Translations under genes and position numbers: made by a program
In this document: positions 14,539 to 23,007 of the stretch, in pieces
Position numbering within the stretch: position 1 is the first letter of the stretch
Layout of the letters: every line of letters begins with the position of its first letter
Notes under the pieces: model-generated
Databases searched by the model: none
Told to the model about the DNA's origin: nothing
The model's input: only the letters and a program-made list of their open reading frames with translations
NCBI RefSeq assembly: GCF_019090165.1
Contig: NZ_JAHRIB010000165.1
Coordinates: forward strand, 1 to 33,332
Origin: Streptomyces sp. BV286
Lineage (GTDB): Bacteria > Actinomycetota > Actinomycetes > Streptomycetales > Streptomycetaceae
Direction of reading: 5' to 3'
Length of the DNA: 33,332 nt

Positions 14539-15390
14539 ATGACAGCACTGTTCGCCCTGGCCACCAGCCTCCTGTGGGGGCTGGCCGACTTCGGCGGCGG
14601 GGTGCTGGCACGGCGTACCCCCGCGCTGACGGTGGTGGTCGTGTCGCAGACCATCGCCACCGTCGTGCTCGGCGTGATCGTCCTCGTGACGGGCGCCTGG
14701 AGCGAGACGGGCCCGCAGCTGTGGTTCGCGGTGGCGGCCGGCCTGGTCGGACCCGTCGCGATGCTCGCCTTCTACAAGGCGCTCGCGCTCGGCCCGATGG
14801 GCGTCGTCTCCCCCCTCGGCTCCCTCGGCGTGGCCGTACCCGTCGGCGTCGGACTCGTCCTCGGAGAACGTCCGGGGCTCATCCAGTTCGCGGGCATCGC
14901 GGTGGCCGTGGCGGGAGTCGTGCTCGCGGGCGGCCCGCAGTTCAGGGGTGCGCCCGTGCAGCGCCAGGCCGTTGCGCTGACCCTGCTCGCGGCGTTCGGT
15001 TTCGGCGCGGTGATGGCCCTCATCGCCGAGGCCTCGACCACGCTCACCGGCCTCTTCCTGGCCCTGTTCGTCCAGCGCGTCACGAACGTCCTCGCGGGCG
15101 GCACGGCCCTCTGCGTCTCCGTCCGGCGCGGCACCACTCCTCCCCCGAAGGTCGCCCCGCGCTCGCTCGTGGCCTTCGCGTTCGTCGGCCTGGCCGACGT
15201 CGCCGCCAACGGCACGTACGCGCTCGCCGCCCAGCGCGGTCCGGTCACCGTGGCCGCCGTCCTCGCCTCGCTCTATCCGGTGGTCACGGCCCTGGCCGCG
15301 CGCGGTTTCCTCAGCGAGCGGCTGCGCGGGATCCAGGCCGCGGGCGCCGGCCTCGCGCTCGTCGGCACGGTCCTGCTCGCCACGGGCTGA
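14539..15390 (+). CDS. EamA/DMT-family transporter
   Basis: 283-residue drug/metabolite transporter with ten predicted helices in two EamA halves (about residues 1-135 and 148-283). Typical features are the LLWGLADFGGGVLARR start, AFYKALALGPMGVVSPL at the end of helix 4, and the second-half counterpart ALAAQRGPVTVAAVLASLYPVVTAL. Members move amino acids, sugars or metabolites, usually outward; the substrate here is unknown. ATG 14539 has GAGG six bases upstream, and an adjacent GTG at 14536 is possible. Control by the divergent XRE-cupin gene is likely from layout and the operator-like repeats. Confidence 0.9.
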   Translation: MTALFALATSLLWGLADFGGGVLARRTPALTVVVVSQTIATVVLGVIVLVTGAWSETGPQLWFAVAAGLVGPVAMLAFYKALALGPMGVVSPLGSLGVAVPVGVGLVLGERPGLIQFAGIAVAVAGVVLAGGPQFRGAPVQRQAVALTLLAAFGFGAVMALIAEASTTLTGLFLALFVQRVTNVLAGGTALCVSVRRGTTPPPKVAPRSLVAFAFVGLADVAANGTYALAAQRGPVTVAAVLASLYPVVTALAARGFLSERLRGIQAAGAGLALVGTVLLATG

Positions 15391-15406
15391 GGCCCGCCCC
15401 CGCGGT

Positions 15407-16192
15407 TCAGGACTCGGCGCGTACGTCCTCGGGGGCGGCCTCGACGGCCCGCAGGGCGGCGATGCCCTCCGCGTCCAGCTCGGACAGGGCGAGCAGCTGC
15501 TCGGGGGTGACGCCGTCGGGGATCGGCACCGGCGCCGGCGTCCGCAGCGGCGGCTGCCAGCCGTCGCCCGCGGTCCAGCGCCGCACGACCCGCGCCGGCG
15601 CCCCGGCCACCACCGCGTGGTCGGGCACCACTCCGCGCACCACGGCACCGGCCGCCACCACGACGTTCCGCCCGATCCGCGCGCCGGGCAGGATCACCGC
15701 GCCCGTGCCGATCCAGCAGCCCGGCCCGATCTCCACCGGCTCCATCCGCGGCCACTGCTTGCCGATGGGCTCCTGGGGATCGTCGTAGGAGTGGTTCGTG
15801 GACGTCACGTACACATAGGGCCCGAAGTAGCAGTCGCTGCCGATCGTGACCGTCGTGTCGGCGATGACGTGGCTGCCGCGGCCGAGGACGACGCCGTTGC
15901 CGATGCGCAGGATGGGCTCGGCACCGAGGTCGAGGTCGGGCATCAGCCCGGCGGTCAGGGTGACCTGTTCGGCGATGATGCAGTGGTCGCCGAGATGGAT
16001 CCACGGCTCGCCGAAGACGGTGCCCTGCGGGAAGGCCAGCCTGGTACCTGTTCCCATCGCACCGAAGCGCAGCCGCCCGGGCCGCTCGGCGGTCACCGCG
16101 CCCGTGCGCTGCACCCAGGCCCAGCCCGCGTGGACGGCGCGCTGGACGAGCCGGCGCCGCCGGGACGAGAACGTGTTCTTGCTCTTGGGCAC
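15407..16192 (-). CDS. Left-handed beta-helix (hexapeptide) acyltransferase
   Basis: 261-residue hexapeptide-repeat protein of the maltose/chloramphenicol/xylose acetyltransferase type. The beta-helix spans about residues 55-205, with isoleucine/valine-led repeats such as ILRIGNGVVLGRGSHV, TVTIGSDCYFGP and VEIGPGCWIGTGAVIL. The probable catalytic His134 lies in TSTNHSYDDP, the loop position used by O-acetyltransferases of this class. A hydrophilic Pro/Ala/Glu tail (about 210-261) is added. The start is taken at GTG 16192 (VPKSKNTF); a longer frame to 16255 overlaps the promoter region of the divergent gene. The acceptor substrate is not identifiable, and no sugar-polymer cluster is adjacent. 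Confidence 0.87.
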   Translation of the reverse strand: MPKSKNTFSSRRRRLVQRAVHAGWAWVQRTGAVTAERPGRLRFGAMGTGTRLAFPQGTVFGEPWIHLGDHCIIAEQVTLTAGLMPDLDLGAEPILRIGNGVVLGRGSHVIADTTVTIGSDCYFGPYVYVTSTNHSYDDPQEPIGKQWPRMEPVEIGPGCWIGTGAVILPGARIGRNVVVAAGAVVRGVVPDHAVVAGAPARVVRRWTAGDGWQPPLRTPAPVPIPDGVTPEQLLALSELDAEGIAALRAVEAAPEDVRAES

Positions 16193-16311
16193 CCGCTCAC
16201 CGTACTCAGCGCGACGTCCGCCGATGAGCCCGGGAACCTGTGATCTTCGCCCCACCCCGACGAGGCCGGATCGCTTACGGTGCCGGTACCGACGAGGACG
16301 AGGAGACGGCG

Positions 16312-16842
16312 ATGACGCACAGGGCGCTGATCGCGGGCGTGGGCGGCAAGGATCCGAAGGTGGATCAGGAGGCGTTCGTCGCCCCGATGTCCGTGGTGCT
16401 CGGCGAGGTGACGCTGCACCCCGGCGCGAGCGTCTGGTACGGGGCGGTGCTGCGGGCCGAATGCGGTCCGATCGTCATCGGCGCGGACAGCAACGTCCAA
16501 GACAACTGCACCCTCCACGTCGACCCGGGCTTCCCCGTCACCGTCGGGGAGCGGGTCTCCATCGGCCACAACGCCGTGGTGCACGGGGCGACCGTCGAGG
16601 ACGACTGCCTGGTCGGGATGGGCGCGACCATCCTCAACGGAGCCGTGATCGGGGCGGGTTCACTGGTCGCCGCCCAGGCCCTGGTGCCGCAGGGGATGCA
16701 GGTCCCTCCGGGAGTGCTCGTCGCCGGCGTGCCCGCCAAGGTCAGGCGGGAGCTGACCACCGAGGAGCGGGAGGGGATCTCGCTCAACGGGGTGCTGTAC
16801 GTGGAGCTCGCGAAGACGCACCGGGAAGCGCACCAGGAGTGA
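16312..16842 (+). CDS. Gamma-carbonic-anhydrase family protein
   Basis: 176-residue trimeric left-handed beta-helix protein of the gamma-CA/PaaY/YrdA group. The three zinc ligands are present: H69 in NCTLHVDPG, and H86 and H91 in SIGHNAVVHGA. The substrate-side Arg and Asp positions appear in the VLRAECGPIVIG segment. It lacks the long acidic loop of archaeal Cam, so carbonic anhydrase activity is possible but not assured. AGGAGA lies five bases before ATG 16312. It is divergent from another beta-helix gene. A strong hairpin follows its stop. Confidence 0.93.
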   Translation: MTHRALIAGVGGKDPKVDQEAFVAPMSVVLGEVTLHPGASVWYGAVLRAECGPIVIGADSNVQDNCTLHVDPGFPVTVGERVSIGHNAVVHGATVEDDCLVGMGATILNGAVIGAGSLVAAQALVPQGMQVPPGVLVAGVPAKVRRELTTEEREGISLNGVLYVELAKTHREAHQE

Positions 16843-16903
16843 CGGGAGTGCGCGGGGCGCGGGTCCGTCGTGGCCGGTGACGCGGCTCTCCGCGCGCCTG
16901 AAG

Positions 16904-16928
16904 GCCTGCGCCCTGTCGGGGCGCAGGC
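16904..16928. terminator. Bidirectional 10-bp hairpin between convergent genes
   Basis: GCCTGCGCCC (16904-16913) and GGGCGCAGGC (16919-16928) are exact inverted copies around a 5-base loop. It lies between the stops of the gamma-CA gene (plus) and the dedA gene (minus), and so can serve both. Confidence 0.75.
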
Positions 16929-16938
16929 ACTCGGTCGT

Positions 16939-17601
16939 CTAGTCGGCCGCCGGGACGGGCTCCGGCTCGGGCGCCAGGCCGGCGGTCCGCTGCTCCGCCG
17001 TCACCTTCTTCGCCTTGCGCTTGAGGACCAGCATCGAGGTGAGGCCGATGAGCAGGGCGACCACCAGGCCGAGCCAGGAGAAGCGCTTGAGCCAGGACTC
17101 GGCGACCACGCCGACGTAGTAGATGACCGCGGTCGTGCCGCCGGCCCAGAGGATGCCGCCGAGGACGTTGGCCGTCAGGAACTTCCAGTAGGGCATGCGC
17201 AGCACGCCCGCGAGGGGGCCCGCGAAGATCCGCAGCAGGGCGACGAAGCGGCCGAAGAAGACGGCCCACATGCCCCACTTCTCGAAGGACTTCTCGGCGG
17301 TGGCGATATGGCCCTCGCTGAAGTGCCTGGGGAACTTCGCGCCCAGCCAGGCCAGCAGCGGCCGGCCGCCCTTGCGGCCGATCGCGTAGCCGATGGAGTC
17401 ACCGATGATCGCGCCGGCGACGGCACAGGCGCCGAGGACGACCGGGTCGATGTCGCCGTGCTGGGAGGCGAGCAGGGCCGCGGAGACGAGGATGATCTCG
17501 CCCGGCAGCGGAATGCCCAGGCTCTCCAGGCCGATGACCACGCCCACCAGCGCGTAGATGCTGACCGCAGGCACGGTCTCTAGCCACTCCTGGACGTGCA
17601 A
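16939..17601 (-). CDS. DedA-family membrane protein
   Basis: 220-residue DedA/SNARE-associated membrane protein; members act in membrane homeostasis, and some flip undecaprenyl phosphate or phospholipids. Hallmarks are ESLGIPLPGEIILVSAALLA, GAIIGDSIGYAIGRKGG, and the re-entrant FGRFVALLRIFAGPLAGVLRMPYWKF with the essential Arg and Pro/Gly residues. Four to five hydrophobic segments are seen, and the tail is Lys-rich, then Glu/Pro. TTG 17601 is chosen because GGAGG stands eight bases upstream and the product opens as HVQEWLETVPAV, the usual family start. Extension to 17667 adds only an Arg-rich stretch. Confidence 0.92.
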   Translation of the reverse strand: MHVQEWLETVPAVSIYALVGVVIGLESLGIPLPGEIILVSAALLASQHGDIDPVVLGACAVAGAIIGDSIGYAIGRKGGRPLLAWLGAKFPRHFSEGHIATAEKSFEKWGMWAVFFGRFVALLRIFAGPLAGVLRMPYWKFLTANVLGGILWAGGTTAVIYYVGVVAESWLKRFSWLGLVVALLIGLTSMLVLKRKAKKVTAEQRTAGLAPEPEPVPAAD

Positions 17602-17639
17602 CGCCGGTTCCTCCCGATTCACCGCGGACCGGGCCCGGG

Positions 17640-17673
17640 CCCGGCGTGCGCTCGGCCCCGAACGCACGCCGGG
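17640..17673 (-). terminator. Hairpin after the GH3 gene
   Basis: CCCGGCGTGCG (17640-17650) and CGCACGCCGGG (17663-17673) form a perfect 11-bp stem with a 12-base loop, 45 bases past the GH3 stop and upstream of dedA. No T-tract follows. Confidence 0.65.
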
Positions 17674-17717
17674 CAGCCTACCCGTTCACTCCACAGGCAC
17701 AGAGCCCCGCAGGTCCC

Positions 17718-20177
17718 TCACACCCCGGCCCTCGTACTGAGGCGCAGTTCGCCCGACGAGGCCCCCACCCACACGGTCCGCCGCCCGGTACCGAGCACCC
17801 AGCCGTGCCGCTTCGGATCCCACGAGGAGAGCGTGCGCTCGTCGACGCGCACGATGACCCGGCGCGACTTCCCCGCCTTCAGCGCGAGCCGCTGGTAGCC
17901 GCCCAGCACCCGCACGGCCTGGTCGGCCTGGAGGTCCGGCGAGGGCCCCACGTAGACCTGCGGGACGTCGACACCGTCCCGCCGGCCCGTGTTCCGCACG
18001 GTGAAGGACACCTCCAGCCCGTCCCCGGTCCGCTCCACCCGCAGGTCCCCGTACGCGAAGGACGTGTACGAGAGCCCGTACCCGAACGGGAACAGCGGCC
18101 GTACGCCCTTGGCGTCGTACCAGCGGTAGCCGACGTGGATCCCCTCCGAGTAGTGCTCGACGCCGTTCACGCCCGGGTAGCGGCGTGGTTCTCCCGCGAC
18201 CGGGTGGTGGTCGTCGTCGACCGGGAAGGACTGGGTGAGCCGTCCGCCCGGGTCGCAGTCGCCGAACAGGACGGCCGCGGTGGCCGCCGCGCCCTCCTGG
18301 CCCGGGTAGTACATCTGGAGCACGGCGGCGGTGCGCTCCAGCCACGGCATCGAGGTCGACGACGAGGTGTTGAGGACGACGGTCGTCCGGGGGTTCGCCG
18401 CCGCCACCGCCTCGATCAGCTGTGCCTGGTGGCCGGGGAGTGCGAGGGTCGTGCGGTCCTGGTTCTCGGTGGCGTCCTCGTACGCGAACAGGACGACGCT
18501 GTGGGCGGCGCCCGCGGCCCGCACGGCCTCGGCCACGTCCTGGGCGCGGGTCGCGCCGGTGACGCGCCGCAGCCTGAAGGTCTGTCCCTGGGCGCCGCCC
18601 CTCGCGGTGATCTCGATCCGGTGCTCGCCCGCGGCGAGGTCCAGCGTCCTGCGGCGCACCGCGAGGCCGTCGGGCGCGGCGGACACCAGTCCGCCGGTGA
18701 AGTACTCGGCAAGGCCGGTCGCGACCGGGAAGAGGTCGACTCCGTCGAGGAGCACCTTGGGCCGGGCGCCGGAGTAGTGGACGACGAAGGTCCACTCGTC
18801 GTCGTCCTCGACGGTGAGCGTCCCGTCGTACGTCCAGGTCTTCCCGGCGGCGACCCGCTGGGCCTCCGGGGCGATCCCGGCCGAGAGGGCTTCCTTCGGC
18901 AGGGGCTTGCCGAAGAGGTCCTCACCGAGTGCGTACGACACCCGGGAGCCGTCTCCCGCGCGGGACCTGATGGCGTCGAGCGGGCTGTCGGCGTGGTCGG
19001 GCACGACGTGGGCGCTGCCGCCGCCGCTGACGAACGGGAGCGAGCCGGTGGGGCCGACGACGGCGATGCTGCGGGCGGCCTCACCGGTCAGGGGCAGGGT
19101 GCCGTTCTCGTTGTGCAGGAGGGTCGCGCCCGCCTTGGCGACCTCCAGGGCCACGGCCGCGCCGGCCGCCGCGTCCCGGGCGGGGCGGGGCGGGGCGCTG
19201 CCGTCGAGGAGCCCGAAGTCGTCCATCGCGGTGAGGATCCGGCGTACGGCCCGGTCGACGTACTCCTCGGAGACGCTCCCGTTGCGGACCGCCGCCTTCA
19301 GGGCGGCCCCGAAGTACTTGCCGTTCGGCATCTCCATGTCGAGGCCCGCGGTGAGCGCGGCGACCGTGCTGTGGGCCGCGTGCCAGTCGGTCATCACCCA
19401 GCCCTGGAAGCCCCAGCGGTCACGGAGGATGCCGGTGAGGAGTTCCTCGTTCTCGCAGGCGTAGGTGCCGTTGACCTTGTTGTAGGCGCCCATGACGGCG
19501 CGGGAGCCCGCGCCGACGGCGGCCTCGAAGGCGCGGAGCTCGACCTCGTTGAGGGTCTGCTCGTCGACCCGTACGTCGACGGTCTCGCGGTCCTGCTCCT
19601 GGTTGTTCATCGCGTAGTGCTTGACGGTCGCGATGAGGCCCTCGCCCTGGATGCCGCGGATCTCCTCGGCCACGAGGTCGGCGGAGAGCAGCGGATCCTC
19701 GCTGAAGGTCTCGAAGTTGCGGCCCGCATAGGGGGTGCGGACGAGGTTGACCATCGGCGAGAGCAGTACGTCCTGGCCGAGGGCGCGGCCCTCGTGCCCG
19801 ATGACGCGGCCGTAGCGGCGGGCGAGGCCGGGGTCGAACGCGGCGGCGAGCAGGACGGGGGCGGGCAGGGCGGTGGCGTGCTGCTTGACGCGGACTCCGG
19901 CGGGGCCGTCGGCGAGGCGCAGCGGGGGGATTCCGAGCCGTTCCACGCCGGGCACGTGGCCGGCCTGGCCGAGGGACTTCGGGTCGGGGGCGCCGTGCAG
20001 CAGGGTGATCTTCTCGTCCAGGGTGAGCCGGGTGAGCAGGCTCTCGACGCGGGGGCCCGCGGCTTCCCGAGCGGCCGCCCGGGCCGGGGTGGGGAGGCCG
20101 GTGGTCGCGGCGAGGGCTACGGCGGTCGCGCCGCCCAGCAGGCGCAGGACGGACCGCCGGGACACGGTGTCGGACAT
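17718..20177 (-). CDS. Tat-exported family 3 glycoside hydrolase (beta-glucosidase type)
   Basis: 819-residue secreted GH3 enzyme. The N-terminus has the twin-arginine motif SRRSVLRLLGG (residues 6-16) and a likely cleavage after ARA (about 34). The catalytic barrel (about 40-330) includes KHYAMNNQEQDR and the nucleophile D264 in VMTDWHAAHS. A beta-sandwich PA14-like insert (about 440-560, with GKTWTYDGTLTVEDDDEWTF) sits inside the second GH3 domain, as in BglX- or KlBglI-like enzymes. A fibronectin-III-like domain ends the protein. The likely activity is release of beta-linked glucose or xylose from oligosaccharides or plant glycosides; the exact sugar is not readable. No transporter or LacI gene is adjacent. 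The 249-base gap before it (20178-20426) holds its AT-rich promoter region and nothing else I can name. Confidence 0.93.
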   Translation of the reverse strand: MSDTVSRRSVLRLLGGATAVALAATTGLPTPARAAAREAAGPRVESLLTRLTLDEKITLLHGAPDPKSLGQAGHVPGVERLGIPPLRLADGPAGVRVKQHATALPAPVLLAAAFDPGLARRYGRVIGHEGRALGQDVLLSPMVNLVRTPYAGRNFETFSEDPLLSADLVAEEIRGIQGEGLIATVKHYAMNNQEQDRETVDVRVDEQTLNEVELRAFEAAVGAGSRAVMGAYNKVNGTYACENEELLTGILRDRWGFQGWVMTDWHAAHSTVAALTAGLDMEMPNGKYFGAALKAAVRNGSVSEEYVDRAVRRILTAMDDFGLLDGSAPPRPARDAAAGAAVALEVAKAGATLLHNENGTLPLTGEAARSIAVVGPTGSLPFVSGGGSAHVVPDHADSPLDAIRSRAGDGSRVSYALGEDLFGKPLPKEALSAGIAPEAQRVAAGKTWTYDGTLTVEDDDEWTFVVHYSGARPKVLLDGVDLFPVATGLAEYFTGGLVSAAPDGLAVRRRTLDLAAGEHRIEITARGGAQGQTFRLRRVTGATRAQDVAEAVRAAGAAHSVVLFAYEDATENQDRTTLALPGHQAQLIEAVAAANPRTTVVLNTSSSTSMPWLERTAAVLQMYYPGQEGAAATAAVLFGDCDPGGRLTQSFPVDDDHHPVAGEPRRYPGVNGVEHYSEGIHVGYRWYDAKGVRPLFPFGYGLSYTSFAYGDLRVERTGDGLEVSFTVRNTGRRDGVDVPQVYVGPSPDLQADQAVRVLGGYQRLALKAGKSRRVIVRVDERTLSSWDPKRHGWVLGTGRRTVWVGASSGELRLSTRAGV

Positions 20178-20426
20178 GAGGCGTCACTCCTCGTTGGGTG
20201 CGGGCACGAGGAGGTGAACCGCGGGGCGCGCGGGCGACCGTCCTGGTTCGCCCTCCGGACGCACTATGCGACAAAAGTGACTTAATACGAAGTTAGACAC
20301 CGCGTGTGCGGCAGAAAATCGGACGTCACCGGCACGGCGGAGAGCCTGTCGGGACGCCGGGCCGAACCGACGGGCGCGGCGCCGGACCGCTCCCGCCGGG
20401 GCCCGGACCGCCGCTCCCGCCGGGGC

Positions 20427-22892
20427 TCAGACGGCCGGTCCCGCCAGGGACTGCTCCGTCCAGATGATCTTGCCGTCCTGGGTGTAGCGCGTGCCCCAGC
20501 GCTGGGTGAACTGGGAGATCAGGAAGAGACCGCGGCCGCCCTCGTCCGTCGTCTTCGGGTGGCGCAGGTGCGGGGCCGTGGGACTGGCGTCCCACACCTC
20601 GCAGACCAGGGTTCTCGACATGATCAGCCGCAGCCTGATCGGTCCGGCCGCGTGCCGGATCGCGTTGGTGACGAGCTCGCTGACGACGAGCTCGGTCGTG
20701 AAGGTCAGCTCGTCCAGTCCCCACTCGCACAGCTGCCGCGAGGTGCGTTTGCGGACCTCGGCGACCGCGGCCGGATCACCGGGCAGCTCCCAGGACACCA
20801 TCCGGTCCGCCGGCAGACGGCGGGCCCGGGCCATCAGCAGCACGACGTCGTCCGGCGGGCGCGCCGGGACGAGCGCCTCGACCACGGCCTGGCAGCGGTC
20901 GTCGAGGCCGGGCGCCCGCCGTTCGAGCACGCGCCGCAGCCGCTCCCGGTCGGCGGCCGCGTCCCGCACGCGCGCGGGCCCTTCGGCGGCGAGCAGCCCG
21001 TCGGTGCACAGTGCCAGCACGCTGCCCTCCGCGAGTTCCAGTTCGACCGACTCGAAGGGCGGGCCGCCCACGCCGAGCTCGGGGCCCTGCGGCAGTTCGG
21101 GGAAGTCCACCGTGCCGTCCGGCCCCACGACGGCGGGCAGTCCGTGGCCGGCGGCGGCCATGGAGCACCGGCCGCCGACCGGGTCGTACACCGCGTAGAG
21201 GCAGCTGGCGCCCTTCGTCGGTACGCCGTCGGCGCGGGGCGCCGTGTCAGGGTCGTCCTCGTGCCCGGCCCGGTCGACCAGGTCGTCGAGGTGCGCCAGC
21301 ACCTCCTGGGGCGGCAGGTCCAGATCGGCGAGGGTCTGCACGGCGGCCCGCAGCCGGCCCATGGCGGCGGCGGCCTCGATGCCGTGCCCGACCACATCGC
21401 CCACCACGAGGGCGACCCGTGCGCCCGACAGCGGGATCACGTCGAACCAGTCCCCGCCGAGCCCCGTCAGTTCGTCGGCCGGCCGGTAGCAGGCGGCGAC
21501 CTCCATCGCGTCCTGTTCGGGGAGCCGGTGCGGCAGCAGATGGCGCTGCAGGACGAGCGCCGCGTCGCGTTCCCGGGTGTAGCGGCGGGCGTTGTCCAGG
21601 CAGAGGGCGGCGCGGGCCACGAACTCCTCGGCCAGTGCCAGGTCGTCCTGGTCGAAGGGGTCCTTGCGCCGCTTGCGGAAGAACGTGGTGATCCCGAGCG
21701 TGGTGCCCCGGGCCCGGATCGGGACGATCATCACCGTGTGCAGCCCGAGGTCGCGGAAGGTCGCCGCCCGGCCGCCGGGTCCGCTGTTGGACCACTCCTT
21801 GGCCGCCGGGTCGAGTCGCTCTTCGATCCAGGAGTCGCCGCTGGTCAGACAGCTGATCGGGGGCGCTCCGACCAGGTAGCGCGCCACCTGTCCGACGTCG
21901 ACGACGGCTTCCGGGACGCCCTCGTTCACGGACTGCTGGCCGGCCCGCCGCAGCGGTACCGCGTCCGTGACGCTCAGCGGGCCGGGGGCCGGCTCACCCC
22001 CTTCGAGGACGGACTCGAGCAGGTCGACGACGACGAAGTCCGCGAGCCCCGGCACGGCCACGTCGGCCAGCTCCTGGGCCGTTCGCATGACGTCCAGGGT
22101 GCGACCGATGCGCTTGCCCGCCTGGTCCAGAAGGGTGAGCCGCTCCCTGGCCCGGAAGCGTTCGCTGACGTCGACCACCGTGTAGTACGCGCCGATCGGG
22201 TTGCCCTGGTCGTCGTCGAGCCGGGTGAACGACATCGCGTGGGCCGTCTCCCGGTGCGGCGCCGAGGCCACCGAGCCGATGTGCTCGTATCCGATGACGG
22301 CCTCACCGGTCTCCAGCACCCGGCGCATGACCGCTTCGAGCGCCTCGGCGTCCAGGCCCGGCTGGATGTCCGCGAGCCGTTTGCCGATCCGCTGGTGGGC
22401 GGGGCCGCCGCCGAACTGCTCCAGGGCCGCGTTCGACCACACGAACCGCAGGTCCGCGTCCACGATGGCGATGCCGATCGGCGAGTGCGCGGCCATCCGC
22501 TCCAGCACGGTACGGCTCATGTGCCAGCCCGCGGCGCCGGTCATGTCGGCGACCAGGGCCACCCGGCGCGGCGGGCCGTCCGCGCTCTCCACGGCCGAGA
22601 CGACCCGGACGGTGGTGACGACCGGGTGTCCGTCGCGGTGGCGTACGGCCAGGAGCCCGGTCCAGGTGCCGCTCGGGCCGCACCGGCGGGTCAGGCCGGG
22701 CAGCCGCGCGGCGTCCTCGGGCATGAGCAGGTCGGCCACGGCCCGGCCCACGACCTCGGCCGGGCGGTAGCCGAACAGCTGCTCGGCGTCGTCCGTCCAG
22801 CCGGCCACCGCCGTCCGCGCGTCCAGCAGCACGACGGCGGCGTCCGCCATGTCGAAGCGCCGCGCCACGCCGCTCTCCTCGCTCGTCGCCAC
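20427..22892 (-). CDS. PAS-PAS-GAF-PP2C (SpoIIE)-HATPase multidomain regulatory phosphatase
   Basis: 821-residue signalling protein typical of streptomycetes. Domains in order: PAS (about 12-118), PAS (128-245, with YYTVVDVSERFRARE), GAF (255-445), SpoIIE-type PP2C phosphatase (448-690) and RsbW-like ATPase (700-815). The phosphatase keeps its metal Asp residues D481 (GGDWFD), D499 (GDVVGHG), D631 (CTDGLL) and D681-D682. The ATPase keeps the N-box N743 (ELVTNAIRH), D768 and the GGRGL turn at 785-789. It probably dephosphorylates an anti-anti-sigma factor and can also bind a sigma factor or phosphorylate a STAS partner; no partner gene is adjacent. The GTG start follows GAGAGGGG. No membrane helices are seen, so it should be cytoplasmic. 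Confidence 0.93.
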   Translation of the reverse strand: MATSEESGVARRFDMADAAVVLLDARTAVAGWTDDAEQLFGYRPAEVVGRAVADLLMPEDAARLPGLTRRCGPSGTWTGLLAVRHRDGHPVVTTVRVVSAVESADGPPRRVALVADMTGAAGWHMSRTVLERMAAHSPIGIAIVDADLRFVWSNAALEQFGGGPAHQRIGKRLADIQPGLDAEALEAVMRRVLETGEAVIGYEHIGSVASAPHRETAHAMSFTRLDDDQGNPIGAYYTVVDVSERFRARERLTLLDQAGKRIGRTLDVMRTAQELADVAVPGLADFVVVDLLESVLEGGEPAPGPLSVTDAVPLRRAGQQSVNEGVPEAVVDVGQVARYLVGAPPISCLTSGDSWIEERLDPAAKEWSNSGPGGRAATFRDLGLHTVMIVPIRARGTTLGITTFFRKRRKDPFDQDDLALAEEFVARAALCLDNARRYTRERDAALVLQRHLLPHRLPEQDAMEVAACYRPADELTGLGGDWFDVIPLSGARVALVVGDVVGHGIEAAAAMGRLRAAVQTLADLDLPPQEVLAHLDDLVDRAGHEDDPDTAPRADGVPTKGASCLYAVYDPVGGRCSMAAAGHGLPAVVGPDGTVDFPELPQGPELGVGGPPFESVELELAEGSVLALCTDGLLAAEGPARVRDAAADRERLRRVLERRAPGLDDRCQAVVEALVPARPPDDVVLLMARARRLPADRMVSWELPGDPAAVAEVRKRTSRQLCEWGLDELTFTTELVVSELVTNAIRHAAGPIRLRLIMSRTLVCEVWDASPTAPHLRHPKTTDEGGRGLFLISQFTQRWGTRYTQDGKIIWTEQSLAGPAV

Positions 22893-22937
22893 CCTGACCC
22901 CTCTCCGTCTTTGGGAGTGGTCTTCCCGTTCGCCACA

Positions 22938-22951
22938 CTCGGTGCACCGAG
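22938..22951. promoter_or_regulatory. 14-bp perfect palindrome upstream of the phosphatase gene
   Basis: CTCGGTGCACCGAG is fully self-complementary and lies 46 bases before the GTG of the SpoIIE-type gene, in a 115-base gap after the GntR gene. It may be an operator or a transcript hairpin; the function is undetermined. Confidence 0.4.
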
Positions 22952-23007
22952 CTGCACGGGCCCAACGTACCGCCGCGGGAGCCCGACGACCCCGGCAGCC
23001 GCAGCCG

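Noticed and set aside
17646..20285. 879-codon plus-strand open frame
   Set aside because: Antisense to the GH3 gene, with low-complexity Val/Gly/Arg/Asp-rich translation and no domain.
17718..22892. GH3 and SpoIIE-type genes as one operon
   Set aside because: A 249-base gap with an AT-rich promoter-like stretch before the GH3 gene and unrelated functions argue for separate units.
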